Numbered from the stretch's first letter, positions 16,719 through 25,947 are shown. The stretch is 64,000 nucleotides of DNA from Acrocarpospora catenulata (GCF_018476525.1 NZ_JAHCST010000022.1:1-64000); one strand, 5' to 3'. A program made the numbers and translations. Notes: generated by a model from the sequence alone, not told the origin.

Positions 16719-19130
16719 TCACGACCGGCCCTCGTTGAAGCAGCGCAGCACCGGATGCGCGGTGAGCAGAGCGGGATCCAGCTCCGCCCCCGACACCTGG
16801 AAGGTGGCCGTCTCACCCGGCAGCAGGGTGACCAGTTGCTCGTCCACGGTGGCGTCCGGGTGCAGCCGGTCGGGGAACAGGGCCAGCTCGCGCACGAGCG
16901 TACGAGCGGTGATCGTGACCCGCTGCCCGTCGACCGTCGCCTCGTACTCGGCGGTCGGGAACTCGGTGGCCGGGTCCTCGGTGAAGAACCGCAGCGCCCG
17001 TACCTCGCCGAGGGTGGCCACCAGCAGTTCGCGGGCGGGCTCGGCGGGGGCCAGCGAGGGCGGGAGCGGGAGGGGCAGCGTGCCGCGCGGTGGCACGGTG
17101 ACCGGGAACTCCTCCTTGGCCAGGGTCTCGCCGGTGACCGACTGCCGGACCACGGCGAGCTCCCCTGTCCACTCCTCGGCGCTGTCGTTGACCACCACGA
17201 GCACGTCCGCGTCGGCGGCCAGCCCGTGCGCCGCCGCCACCGACGCGTCCTGAAATGTCAGCATCCGGTCGGCAAAGGCGCGGCGCATGCCGTACCAGAG
17301 CGGCTTGCGCCGCCCGTCCCCGTCCACCGCCGCCCAGGAGGTGACCGGCCAGCAGTCGTTGAGCTGCCAGACCAGCGTGCCCATGCAGTACGGCGCCAGC
17401 GCCCGGAACCGCTCCACCCCGAAGGCCATCGCCCTGGCCTGGTTGAGCTGGGTGTAGTAGTGCCAGTCGTCGAAGTTCTCCGGCGCCGGCAGGTGCTCCC
17501 CGAGACCGCGCAGCAGCTTCCCGTTGCCGTCCACGGCCTTCTGGTGGTGGGCGACCCCCTTGGAGTCCGGCGTGAGCGGCTCGTCGCTGACCGACCGGCG
17601 CAGCGTGGCATAGGTCGGCGGCCCCTGGAACCCGAACTCGGCCACGAACCTCGGCACGTAGGTGGCGTAGAAGGAGTAGTCCTCCCGGTTCCACACCGTC
17701 CAGATGTGGGTGGACCCGTACTTCGGATCGTTCGGCTCCCCCTCCGGCGACCCCGAGTACGGGCTGCCCGGCCAGTACGGCCGCGTCGGATCGAGCTCCC
17801 CCACGATCCGGGGGAGCAGGTCGTGGTAGAACCCGGCCCCCCAGCTCCGCGACTCCAGCCGCTCCTGCCACCCCCAGTCCGCGAACCCTTCCAGGTTCTC
17901 GTTGTTGCCGCACCAGAGCACCAGGCTGGGATGGCTCGCCAGCCGGGCCACCTGCTGCCGCGCCTCGGCCTCGACCTCCTGCCGGAACGGCCCCTCCTCG
18001 GGGTAGGCCGCGCAGGCGAACGGGAAGTCCTGCCAGACCAGCACGCCCAGCCGGTCGGCCAGCGCGTAGAAGTCCTCGCTCTCGTACAGGCCGCCGCCCC
18101 AGACCCGGAGCGTGTTGGCGCCGGTCTCCACCAGCTGGGCGAAGCGCTGCTCCAGCCGCTCGGGGGTGACGCGGTTGGGGAAGCAGTCGTCGGGGATCCA
18201 GTTGAAGCCCTTGGCGAAGACGGGCACCCCGTTGATGACGAAGCGGAACGCCTCCCGGTCCAGCTCGACCGTGCGGAAGCCGATCTCCCGGGTCCAGACG
18301 TCGTCCCCGACCTGGACGGTGAGCGGGTAGCGGGGCTGGTCGCCGTAGCCGCGGGGCCACCAGAGGTCCGGGTCGGGCACGGTCACGGTGACCACGCCGG
18401 TGCGCTGCCCGGGCGCCAGCCGTACCTCCTCGGTGCGGCCCGCGATCGAGGCGGTCACGGTGAGCGGGCCCTCGGTCGCCCGGTCCACCCGTACGTGCAC
18501 GTCCACCCGGCCCACGCCGTCGGCGACGGTGACCAGGGGCCGCACCTCGGCCAGCCGGGCGGTGTTCCAGGTGTGCAGGTAGATGGGACGCCAGATGCCG
18601 GAGGTGACCACCGTCGGTCCCCAGTCCCAGCCGAAGTTGCAGGCCATCTTCCGGATGAACTGGTACGGCTGGTCGGCGTAGGCTCCCGGCCGGTCGCCCA
18701 GCGCGGCCCGCTGCCGCTCGGCGTAGGCGTACGGCGCCTCGAAGAGGATCTTCAGCGTGTTCCTGCCCTCGGTGAGCAGGTGCCGGACCGGAAACCGGTA
18801 GGACCGGTGCTGGTTGGCGGTCTGCCCGAGCTGGACCCCGTTGAGCAGCACGGAGGCCACCGTGTCCAGCCCTTCGCAGACCAGGTCCGCCCGCTCGTCC
18901 TCGGTGGGCGTCCAGGTGAAGGAGGTCTCGTACGACCAGCCGGTGCGCCCGACCCAGGTCAGCCGGGTCTCGTTGTCGTCCAGGTAGGGATCGGGGATGA
19001 CCCCGGCGGTGAGCAGGTCGGTGTGCACGCATCCGGGAACCGTGGCCGGCAGCCCCGCCACCACCGGGCGGGGCTGCCCGGTGGACGAGACCGCCGTGAC
19101 GGTCCAGCCTTCGTGCAACGTCGTGATCAC
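16719..19130 (-). CDS. Beta-mannosidase, GH2
   Basis: An 803-residue cytoplasmic enzyme that removes mannose from beta-manno-oligosaccharides. It has the GH2 plan: sugar-binding jelly roll (about 1-180), Ig-like sandwich, TIM barrel (about 290-630) and C-terminal sandwich domains. The acid/base glutamate lies in CGNNENLEG (about Glu411) and the nucleophile in VAEFGFQG (about Glu498). MACNFGWDWGP and NTLRVWGGG are typical of mannosidases. GTG 19130 is preferred over the ATG 12 nt upstream because it overlaps the upstream stop as GTGA and is preceded by GGAGG at 4 nt. There is no signal peptide, consistent with uptake of oligosaccharides first. Confidence 0.93.
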   Translation of the reverse strand: MITTLHEGWTVTAVSSTGQPRPVVAGLPATVPGCVHTDLLTAGVIPDPYLDDNETRLTWVGRTGWSYETSFTWTPTEDERADLVCEGLDTVASVLLNGVQLGQTANQHRSYRFPVRHLLTEGRNTLKILFEAPYAYAERQRAALGDRPGAYADQPYQFIRKMACNFGWDWGPTVVTSGIWRPIYLHTWNTARLAEVRPLVTVADGVGRVDVHVRVDRATEGPLTVTASIAGRTEEVRLAPGQRTGVVTVTVPDPDLWWPRGYGDQPRYPLTVQVGDDVWTREIGFRTVELDREAFRFVINGVPVFAKGFNWIPDDCFPNRVTPERLEQRFAQLVETGANTLRVWGGGLYESEDFYALADRLGVLVWQDFPFACAAYPEEGPFRQEVEAEARQQVARLASHPSLVLWCGNNENLEGFADWGWQERLESRSWGAGFYHDLLPRIVGELDPTRPYWPGSPYSGSPEGEPNDPKYGSTHIWTVWNREDYSFYATYVPRFVAEFGFQGPPTYATLRRSVSDEPLTPDSKGVAHHQKAVDGNGKLLRGLGEHLPAPENFDDWHYYTQLNQARAMAFGVERFRALAPYCMGTLVWQLNDCWPVTSWAAVDGDGRRKPLWYGMRRAFADRMLTFQDASVAAAHGLAADADVLVVVNDSAEEWTGELAVVRQSVTGETLAKEEFPVTVPPRGTLPLPLPPSLAPAEPARELLVATLGEVRALRFFTEDPATEFPTAEYEATVDGQRVTITARTLVRELALFPDRLHPDATVDEQLVTLLPGETATFQVSGAELDPALLTAHPVLRCFNEGRS

Positions 19131-19909
19131 ACGCCCTCCCATTTGCGGTGCAGTTGCGGCACCGAGGCGAGGAGCTTCCTGGTGTAGGCGTGCTCCGGAG
19201 CCTCGAAAACCTTTTCCGTCGGGCCGTACTCGACGATCCTGCCCTGGTACAGGACCACCGTGCGCTCGCTGATGTAGTTGCCGAGCGCCAGGTCGTGGGT
19301 GATGAACAGCACCCCGAGACCGCGCTGCTTCAGGTCGGCCAGCAGGTTGAGCACGTCGATCCGGGTGGACGCGTCCAGCATGCTGGTGATCTCGTCGGCC
19401 ACCAGGAAGCCGATGTCGAGCAGCAGCGCCCTGGCGATCAGCAGGCGCTGCAGCTGGCCGCCACTGAGCTGGTGCGGGAACTTGTTCAGCACGGCGGCCG
19501 GGTCCAGGCGCACGTCCTGGAGGGCGGCGGCCACCTTCTCCCGCCAGGCCTGGGCGGACTCGCCGGGGAAGTAGACCTCCTTGATCATGCTGAAGATGCG
19601 GTCGGCCTTGAAGATCGGGTTGTAGGAGCTGAACGGGTCTTGGAAGACGCCCTGCACCTTCCGGTAGTACTCGCGCCGGTTCAGCTTGGTGATGTCGGCG
19701 CCGTCGAAGGTGATGGACCCGGCGGTGGCGGGGATCAGCCGGAGCACCATCTTGCCGATGGTGCTCTTCCCGCTGCCGCTCTCGCCGATCAGCGAGACCA
19801 CCTCGCCGCGGCCGATCTCGAAGCTCACCTCGTCCACGGCCGTCGCGGTCCTGCCCCCGAACGTGCCGACCTTGAAGACCTTGGAGACTCCCTGGAGTTT
19901 GAGCATCAT
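19127..19909 (-). CDS. ABC transporter ATP-binding protein, DppF/OppF type (manno-oligosaccharide uptake)
   Basis: A 260-residue ATPase with Walker A GESGSGKST, ABC signature LSGGQLQR and Walker B FLVADEI followed by TSMLDAS (in this type a threonine-serine replaces the usual glutamate neighbourhood), and switch histidine FITHDL. C-terminal YGPTEKVFEAPEHAYTRKLLAS is typical of oligopeptide-type ATPases. Two ATGs overlap the upstream TGA in ATGATG; the first is used, but the second has better spacing from GGAAGG. Partner of the next ATPase upstream and of two DppBC permeases. In Thermotoga and other mannan users this transporter class carries oligosaccharides, not peptides. Confidence 0.9.
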   Translation of the reverse strand: MMLKLQGVSKVFKVGTFGGRTATAVDEVSFEIGRGEVVSLIGESGSGKSTIGKMVLRLIPATAGSITFDGADITKLNRREYYRKVQGVFQDPFSSYNPIFKADRIFSMIKEVYFPGESAQAWREKVAAALQDVRLDPAAVLNKFPHQLSGGQLQRLLIARALLLDIGFLVADEITSMLDASTRIDVLNLLADLKQRGLGVLFITHDLALGNYISERTVVLYQGRIVEYGPTEKVFEAPEHAYTRKLLASVPQLHRKWEGV

Positions 19910-20847
19910 GCCTTCCAACACGCGACGTAGTGGTCCTTTTCGACCTCCACCACCGGGGGCTCCTCCCGGCACTTGTCGAAGGCCAGCGGGCAGCGGTCCT
20001 GGAAACGGCAGCCGACCGGCGGGTCCAGCAGCGAGGGCGGGTTGCCCGGGATGCCGGTCAGCTTCTTGTCCGCGTACCGCACGCCGACTTCGGGCAGCGA
20101 GGAGATGAGCAGTTGGGTGTACGGGTGCCGGGGCCGGTTGACGACGGCGTCGGACGGGGCCTTCTCGGCCAGCTTGCCCGCGTACATGACCATGATCGTG
20201 TCGGCCAGCTGGTTGGTCAGCGAGATGTCGTGGGTGATGAAGATCATGCTCTTCACGAAGCCCAGGTCCCGGAAACCCTTGAGCGTGGTCACCACGGCCT
20301 TCTGGGTGGACACGTCCAGCGCCGAGGTGATCTCGTCGGCGATCAGCAGCGACGGGTTGAGCAGGGTGGAGATGACCATCACCATGCGCTGCTTCATGCC
20401 GCCGGACAGCTCCATCGGGTAGCGCTTGAGCACGTCCCGGTCGAGCTCCACCAGGTCCAGGCGGCGGTGCAGCTCCTCGGTGTCCACCGTGACGCCGCGC
20501 GAGTCCAGCAGCTCGCGCACCATGCGGCCGATCTTGCGGGTCGGGTTCATGGCGCTCATCGAGTACTGCGGGATGATCGAGACCTCGGTGAACCTGAAGG
20601 GGTTCATTTTGACGGTGTCGCCGATGGGAAGTTCTTCGCCGTCCAGTTCCACCCGGCCGCCGACGTGTTTCATGCGGCCGTCCATCCGGATGAGGCTCTT
20701 GCCGAGGGTGGTCTTGCCGCAGCCGGACTCGCCCGCCAGGCCGAGGATCTCGCCGTCGGCCAGCTCGAAGCTGACCCCGTCCAGAGCCTTCACCTCGCCC
20801 CGCAACGTGCGGTAGTAGACCCTCAGGTCTTGCACACTCAGGGTCAT
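19906..20847 (-). CDS. ABC transporter ATP-binding protein, DppD/OppD type (manno-oligosaccharide uptake)
   Basis: A 313-residue ATPase with Walker A GESGCGKTT, signature LSGGMKQR, Walker B LLIADEITSALDVS and switch FITHDI. The C-terminal oligopeptide/HPY-type domain holds the cysteine-rich stretch CRFQDRCPLAFDKC, which in relatives can bind an iron-sulfur cluster. ATG 20847 shares one base with the permease stop. Together with the downstream ATPase it would form the heterodimeric motor of the Opp/Dpp-type importer. Sugar specificity is inferred from the surrounding mannan genes. Confidence 0.9.
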   Translation of the reverse strand: MTLSVQDLRVYYRTLRGEVKALDGVSFELADGEILGLAGESGCGKTTLGKSLIRMDGRMKHVGGRVELDGEELPIGDTVKMNPFRFTEVSIIPQYSMSAMNPTRKIGRMVRELLDSRGVTVDTEELHRRLDLVELDRDVLKRYPMELSGGMKQRMVMVISTLLNPSLLIADEITSALDVSTQKAVVTTLKGFRDLGFVKSMIFITHDISLTNQLADTIMVMYAGKLAEKAPSDAVVNRPRHPYTQLLISSLPEVGVRYADKKLTGIPGNPPSLLDPPVGCRFQDRCPLAFDKCREEPPVVEVEKDHYVACWKA

Positions 20848-21752
20848 CACAGCTCCCTCAGCTTCGGGTTGAACACCTCGTCGAGGCCCACGTTGGCCAC
20901 GTACAGGGCGCCGACGATGGCGGTGATGCCGATGCCGGGCGGCACGAACCACCACCACAGGCCGAGCATCAGCGCGCTCCACTGGTTGGCGTGGTTGAGC
21001 ATCAGGCCGAGCGAGACCCCGTCGGTCGGGCCCAGGCCGATGAAGTCGAGCGAGGAGGCGATCAGGATGGACCCGCCGAACAGCAGGATGAAGGTCATGA
21101 ACAGGTAGGAGCTCATGTTCGGCGCGATCTCCCGCAGGATGATGCGGCCGGTCCGCACCCCGCTCAGCCGGGCCAGGTCCACGAAGTCCCGGCCGCGCAG
21201 CGAGAAGGTCTGGGCCCGGATCGCCCGGGCCGCCCACGGCCAGGAGGTCAGCCCGATCAGCAGCGCCTGCATGGCCACGCTCCGGATACCCAGGTAGGCG
21301 TTGATGATCAGCAGCACGGCCAGGGTGGGGATGACCAGGACCACGTTGGTGAACATGTTGAGGATCTCGTCCACCAGGCCGCCCCGGTAGCCGGCCACGA
21401 AGCCGACCAGCATGCCGATGATCGCGGCCAGGCCGCCGCCGAGCAGGCCGACCTCGAAAGTGCTCCGCACGCCGTACACGAACTGGGCCAGGATGTCCTG
21501 GCCGAAGGTGTTGGTGCCGAAGGGGTACTCCGCCGACGGGGGCAGCATCGGCTGGCCCACGTACGCCATCGGCGATTGGTCGTAGAAGAACGGCCCGATG
21601 ATGCCGACCAGCAGGAAGATCCCCACAATGGTGGCGCCGACCAGCAGCTTGCCGTTGCGCACCGCGAAGTACAGGGCCTCCCGCCGTACGCTCACGGGCG
21701 GCGTGCCGGGGTCCGGCGCGGTGGTCGTGGAGACAGGATCGGTGGTGGTCAT
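20847..21752 (-). CDS. ABC transporter permease, DppC/OppC type
   Basis: A 301-residue membrane protein with an N-terminal OppC helix (about 35-57) and five more helices in a BPD_transp_1 domain. It has the cytoplasmic EAA-like loop LARLSGVRTGRIILREIAPN. The segment YPFGTNTFGQDILAQFVYGVR is the usual OppC marker after the first helix. It couples to the two ATPases encoded downstream, with a one-base overlap. It is translated with a 4-nt ATGA overlap from the preceding permease gene. Confidence 0.9.
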   Translation of the reverse strand: MTTTDPVSTTTAPDPGTPPVSVRREALYFAVRNGKLLVGATIVGIFLLVGIIGPFFYDQSPMAYVGQPMLPPSAEYPFGTNTFGQDILAQFVYGVRSTFEVGLLGGGLAAIIGMLVGFVAGYRGGLVDEILNMFTNVVLVIPTLAVLLIINAYLGIRSVAMQALLIGLTSWPWAARAIRAQTFSLRGRDFVDLARLSGVRTGRIILREIAPNMSSYLFMTFILLFGGSILIASSLDFIGLGPTDGVSLGLMLNHANQWSALMLGLWWWFVPPGIGITAIVGALYVANVGLDEVFNPKLREL

Positions 21753-22744
21753 GTGGACGCTCCTGCCATTCCGGCCCGTGTGCGCGGGTCGACCACGACG
21801 TAGACGACGTCGATGATGAAGTTGGCGATCAGCACCCCGAGCACGATGAACAGGAAGGTGCCCTGGATGAGGAAGAAGTCCTTGTTCTGGATGGCCTTCA
21901 GGATGAGGCTGCCGATGCCCGGATAGGAGAACACGATCTCGGTCACCAGGGCGCCGGCCACCAGCACACCCAGTTGCAGGGCCAGGCCGGTGATCTGCGG
22001 GAGCACCGCGTTCCTGAAGGCGTACCTGCGGATCAGCCGGTGCGGGGCGCCGAGGGCGGCCAGGTAGTTGGAGTAGTCCGCCTCAAGCTCGTAAATGATC
22101 ATGTTCCGCATGCCGATGGCCCAGCCGCCCAGCGCCACCAGGAAGAGCGAGGCGAACGGGAGCACCCAGTGCTGGGCGAGGCTGCCGATGAACTCCCAGG
22201 ACCAGCTCGGCTGGAGCGCGAAGCTGTAGCCCCCGGCGACCGGGAGCACCCCGAGCACCACGCCGAACCCCCAGCAGAGCAGGATGGCGATCCACATGTA
22301 CGGCGTCGCGGTGAGGATGTACCCCACCGGCAGCACCGTGTTGTCCAGCAGCTTGCGCCGGGCCGCCAGCGCCCCCGCCCAGTTGCCCACCAGCCAGCTG
22401 AGCAGGATGGCCGGGATCATCAGGCCCAGCGTGTACGGCACCGCCCCCAGGATCACGTCGGCGACCGGCTTGGGGTAGGCCCAGATGCTGATCCCGAAGT
22501 CCCCCGTGACCAGAGCAGCCCAGAAGTTGAAATATTGGGAAATCAGTGATTGGTCGAGGCCGAACAGGTCGGTGTAGTACGCCTGCATCGCGGCGACGGC
22601 CTCGGGCTGGGAGATGCTGGCCCGGGCGACCATGCTCGCCACCGGATCCCCCGGCATGAAGCGCGGAATCAGCCAGTTGACCGTCACGGCGACGAAGAAC
22701 GTCAACCCGTAGATGAAGAGCTTCCGGCCGAAATATTGTCGCAA
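21749..22744 (-). CDS. ABC transporter permease, DppB/OppB type
   Basis: A 331-residue inner-membrane permease with six hydrophobic segments. It carries the OppB N-terminal features LTFFVAVTVNWLIPRFMPGDPV and DLFGLDQSLISQYFNFW. The EAA loop is YLAALGAPHRLIRRYAFRNAVLPQ. The start is taken as TTG 22744 because GGAGG lies 5 nt before it and the protein then begins at the expected point; an ATG 51 nt upstream would add a proline-rich tail without a ribosome site. First permease after the lipoprotein gene, which ends 61 nt upstream. Confidence 0.88.
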   Translation of the reverse strand: MRQYFGRKLFIYGLTFFVAVTVNWLIPRFMPGDPVASMVARASISQPEAVAAMQAYYTDLFGLDQSLISQYFNFWAALVTGDFGISIWAYPKPVADVILGAVPYTLGLMIPAILLSWLVGNWAGALAARRKLLDNTVLPVGYILTATPYMWIAILLCWGFGVVLGVLPVAGGYSFALQPSWSWEFIGSLAQHWVLPFASLFLVALGGWAIGMRNMIIYELEADYSNYLAALGAPHRLIRRYAFRNAVLPQITGLALQLGVLVAGALVTEIVFSYPGIGSLILKAIQNKDFFLIQGTFLFIVLGVLIANFIIDVVYVVVDPRTRAGMAGAST

Positions 22745-22805
22745 ACCATCCTCCGGGGGATGTCGGGCGGGCCGTCCCCGGCCCGCCCGAATCAAATCGA
22801 GGCCG

Positions 22806-24560
22806 TTACGCTCCGGCCGGCTGCAGCTCGGTCAGCGTCAGCACGCCGCCCAGCTCCAGCCAGTTCCGCCACATGGTCGGGGGGTACTTCGGCGCGTTCG
22901 CCGCGTCGCTCGGCCAGTTCTTCCAGACCGAGCTGCTGACCTGCGACCAGAGGCCGTTGTACCAGAGCGGGATGATCGGCATGTCCTCCAGCTGGATCTT
23001 CTGCAGCTCGGAGGTGATCGCCTTCATGCCCTCCAGGTCGTCGGTCTTGGTGGCGTCCAGCTTGCCGACCAGCTCCCAGGCCTTCTCGTTCTCGTACCGG
23101 CCGAAGTTCACCGTGTTCTGGAGCTTCTGCACCGGCAGGTTGAAGATGTAGTCGTAGTACCGCTCCGGGGTGTTGGACAGCTGCCGCTCGTTGTTGATGA
23201 ACATGTCGAACTTGCCGGTGCTGCGCTGCTCGACCAGGGCGTTGTAGTCGGGGAACTCGGGAGTCAGGTTGATGCCGACGTCCTTGGCGCCGGCCGCGAT
23301 GACCCGGATGGACTCCATCCAGTCGGTCCAGCCGGTGGGCACGATGATCTTCAGGTCGATCTTCGAGCCGTCCTTGTTGTTGATGAAGCCGTCGCCGTCG
23401 GTGTCCTTGTAGCCGGCGTCGGCCAGCAGTTGCTTGGCCTTGGCCGCGTCGTAGCTGAAGCCCATCGAGCCGGTCACGCTCTTGTCGACGTACTTGTCCC
23501 ACTGCGGGAGCAGGCCCGTCGGGTCGGCGGCCTTGACCAGGTTGCCGTAGACGTTCTCCACGATGCGCTTGGTGTCCACCGAGTAGGCCACGGCCTTGCG
23601 GAAGGCCGGGTCGTCCATCGGCTTCTTCTTGGTGTTCAGCACCAGCCAGGCGGTGTTGGCCGAGAGCATGTACGGCGCCTCGGCGTAGAAGGTGGAGACG
23701 CCGAAGTTGCCCTTGACCAGGTTGGCCACACCCGGCAGGAAGTTGTTGCTGAGGTCCAGCCCCTTCTGCAGCAGCAGGCCCATCGCGACCTCGTTGCTGG
23801 AGTTCACGATGTCCACGATGTACTTCGGCTTGACGTCCTTGCCCAGGGCCTTGATGCCCCACCAGTCGTCCCGCTTCACCCACGCCTGCCGGTCCTGGTC
23901 ATGGCTGTGGTACTTGTACGGGCCCGTACCGACCGGGTTCTCGTTGGCGAAGTCGATGACCTCCTCGGGCTTCACCGACCCCCAGATGTGCTTGGGCACG
24001 ATCGCGCGCTGGTAGACGTGGTTGGCCCACTGCTGGTAGCGGGCCTCCTTGAAGGTGAACTTGGCGGTCTGCGCGTCCACCACCTCGGCCTTGTCGAGGA
24101 AGGTCCAAATGTTGTGGTACGGCACCGTCTCGATCTTGCCGAGCTCGAAGGTGAACACCACGTCCTCGGCGGTGAACGGCTTGCCGTCGGACCAGGTGAT
24201 GCCGGAGCGGAGCTTGAGGGTGTACTCCTTGTCCGAGGTCCACTCACCGCTCTCGGCCAGCCAGGGCTGGAACTTGTCGGTGTTGGGGTCGTACAGGAAG
24301 AGCGTCTCGTAGAGCAGGCCCTTGGTGCCGGTCGCGGAGTCCCACTCGCGGAGCGGGTTCCAGTTGGCCGGCGGGCCCCACATGGTGCCGCTGGAGTAGA
24401 GCGTCTCGTTCCGCGGGAACGACTTGGAGTCGGCGGGGGCCGCGGCGCTGGGTGCGGCGGCGGAACCTTGCGTCGACGGTGTCGTGCCCCCGCTCGAACA
24501 GGCGGCGGTGGCCAGGCCCACCGCCAGGAACGGGATCAGAAACCGGGTTCGGTTTCGCAT
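22806..24560 (-). CDS. ABC transporter substrate-binding lipoprotein, family 5 (manno-oligosaccharide type)
   Basis: A 584-residue lipoprotein of SBP family 5. The signal ends in the lipobox ATAAC with Cys21, and an Ala/Ser/Pro linker follows. SBP5 features include WSDGKPFTAEDVVFTFEL (about 130), NPVGTGPYKY and the DTDGDGFINNKDG loop, which looks like a calcium-binding EF-hand and is common in sugar-binding members. ATG 24560 follows GGAG by 7 nt. First gene of a nine-gene leftward operon ending in manA, with a LacI-type operator about 100 bp upstream. It probably captures manno-oligosaccharides outside the membrane; related Thermotoga proteins bind mannobiose or cellobiose. Confidence 0.9.
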   Translation of the reverse strand: MRNRTRFLIPFLAVGLATAACSSGGTTPSTQGSAAAPSAAAPADSKSFPRNETLYSSGTMWGPPANWNPLREWDSATGTKGLLYETLFLYDPNTDKFQPWLAESGEWTSDKEYTLKLRSGITWSDGKPFTAEDVVFTFELGKIETVPYHNIWTFLDKAEVVDAQTAKFTFKEARYQQWANHVYQRAIVPKHIWGSVKPEEVIDFANENPVGTGPYKYHSHDQDRQAWVKRDDWWGIKALGKDVKPKYIVDIVNSSNEVAMGLLLQKGLDLSNNFLPGVANLVKGNFGVSTFYAEAPYMLSANTAWLVLNTKKKPMDDPAFRKAVAYSVDTKRIVENVYGNLVKAADPTGLLPQWDKYVDKSVTGSMGFSYDAAKAKQLLADAGYKDTDGDGFINNKDGSKIDLKIIVPTGWTDWMESIRVIAAGAKDVGINLTPEFPDYNALVEQRSTGKFDMFINNERQLSNTPERYYDYIFNLPVQKLQNTVNFGRYENEKAWELVGKLDATKTDDLEGMKAITSELQKIQLEDMPIIPLWYNGLWSQVSSSVWKNWPSDAANAPKYPPTMWRNWLELGGVLTLTELQPAGA

Positions 24561-24663
24561 CGTGTGTCTCCTTCCTCCTTGCGGGTGACCGCGTGGAGGT
24601 CCGTACATCAGCAGGCCTGAATCCCCGATGGATCGACCGTGCGCAGGGCGTCACATGGTCACA

Positions 24664-24677
24664 TGGGAGCGCTCCCA
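24664..24677. promoter_or_regulatory. LacI-family operator (CelR/CebR-type box)
   Basis: TGGGAGCGCTCCCA, a perfect 14-bp palindrome in the 329-bp gap between the divergent SBP and lacI genes, about 100 bp upstream of the SBP start. It is identical to the operator described for CelR of Thermobifida and CebR of Streptomyces, which control cellulose use. Here the adjacent LacI regulator is the likely binder (inference). No other perfect copy was noticed in the window. Confidence 0.85.
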
Positions 24678-24701
24678 CTATCACGAGCAGCGTGGTACCA
24701 A

Positions 24702-24727
24702 CCGCCCCTCCCTCGCGACAGGGGCGG
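24702..24727. other. Inverted repeat in the lacI-SBP divergent gap
   Basis: CCGCCCCT (24702-24709) and AGGGGCGG (24720-24727) form an 8-bp stem with a 10-nt loop, 24 bp from the 14-bp operator. It could be a second regulatory site or an RNA hairpin in one of the divergent leaders. The rest of the 329-bp gap holds no gene. No -10/-35 pair was assigned with confidence. Confidence 0.4.
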
Positions 24728-24889
24728 CTGAACCGGATAAGTACCGTGACCGTAAAATCTGCATGTCTGAGGTGTCAATAGGTCTCGAATGAGGTGTGAT
24801 GGCACCGAGACATTCGCGGAAGTGCCCGTAGTAGTGTTACCTGGTCCGAGCAGGGACTAGACCGGTTCAGTGACTGTTCAAGGTGGGCT

Positions 24890-25903
24890 GTGAGAAGACC
24901 GACCATCGCTGACATCGCCCGCCAGGCGGGCGTGTCCAAAGGCGCCGTCTCGTACGCGCTGAACGGCCAGCCCGGCGTGTCGGAGAGCACCCGGGCCAGG
25001 ATCCTGGCCATCGCCGAGGAGATCGGCTGGCGGCCCAACAGCGCCGCCCGCGCGCTCAACGGCGCAAGGGCCAACGCGATCGGGCTGGCCCTCTGCCGAC
25101 CGGCCCGCATCCTCGGCATGGAACCCTTCTTCATGGAGCTGATCAGTGGCATCGAGGCGGAACTCTCCGCCAGGTCCTGCGCGCTCATGCTCCAGGTCGT
25201 CGGCGACCACGGCGCCGAGATAGCGGTCTACCACCGCTGGTGGGGGGAGGGCCGGATCGACGGCGCCATCGTCGTCGACCTGCACATGAACGACCCGCGC
25301 ATCCCCGCCCTGGAGGCGCTCGGCATGCCCGCGGTGGTGGTCGGGGACCCGTCCGGGTCCGGGTCCCTGGTGTCGGTCTGGTCCGACGAGCGGGCCGCCG
25401 TCCAGGAGACCGTGGCGTACCTGGCCGCGCTCGGGCACCGGCGGCTGGCCCGGGTGGGCGGGCTGCCCAGGCTCGTGCACACCGCGATCAGGGACCGGGC
25501 CTTCGCCGAGGCCGGGGCCGGTCTGGACTCCTGCGTCACCGTGCACACCGACTACACCGGCGAGGAGGGCGCCCGCGCCACCCGCCGCCTGCTCAGCTCC
25601 GCCCAGCGGCCGACCGCGATCGTCTACGACAACGACATCATGGCCGTGGCCGGGCTCTCGGTGGCCCAGGAGATGCGGCTCACCGTGCCCGGCGACCTGT
25701 CCATCGTGGCCTGGGACGACTCGCCACTCTCCCAGGTGGTCCGACCGCCGCTCACCGCGCTCAGCCGGGACATTCCCGCGTACGGCGGGCACGCGGCCCA
25801 GTTGCTGCTCGCGCTCATCGACGGGAGCCCGGTCGAGGCGCTGGAGGACCAGGCGGCACGGCTGAACCCGCGAGGGAGCACGGGTCCGCCGCCGCTCAAG
25901 TAA
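24890..25903 (+). CDS. LacI-family transcriptional regulator of the mannan operon
   Basis: A 337-residue LacI/GalR repressor. The HTH is at about residues 4-25 (PTIADIARQAGVSKGAVSYALNG), followed by the hinge helix PNSAARALNGAR. The periplasmic-binding-protein-like effector domain includes IDGAIVVD, HRRLARVGG, TAIVYDNDIMAVAG and DLSIVAWDDSPLSQVVRPPLTAL. GTG 24890 has AGGTGGG close upstream. It diverges from the manno-oligosaccharide importer, with a CelR/CebR-type palindrome in the gap. It most likely represses the mannan operon until a manno-oligosaccharide binds. The family is certain; the ligand is inferred. Confidence 0.92.
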   Translation: MRRPTIADIARQAGVSKGAVSYALNGQPGVSESTRARILAIAEEIGWRPNSAARALNGARANAIGLALCRPARILGMEPFFMELISGIEAELSARSCALMLQVVGDHGAEIAVYHRWWGEGRIDGAIVVDLHMNDPRIPALEALGMPAVVVGDPSGSGSLVSVWSDERAAVQETVAYLAALGHRRLARVGGLPRLVHTAIRDRAFAEAGAGLDSCVTVHTDYTGEEGARATRRLLSSAQRPTAIVYDNDIMAVAGLSVAQEMRLTVPGDLSIVAWDDSPLSQVVRPPLTALSRDIPAYGGHAAQLLLALIDGSPVEALEDQAARLNPRGSTGPPPLK

Positions 25904-25947
25904 GTATCACAACTTTCCTGGGGAAATCCGCGTCAAACGACGTGGCG

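Noticed and set aside
19906-24560. Peptide transporter
   Set aside because: The subunits are Opp/Dpp-type by sequence, but they sit in one operon with mannosidase, mannanase, sugar kinase and ManA, so sugar uptake is more likely.
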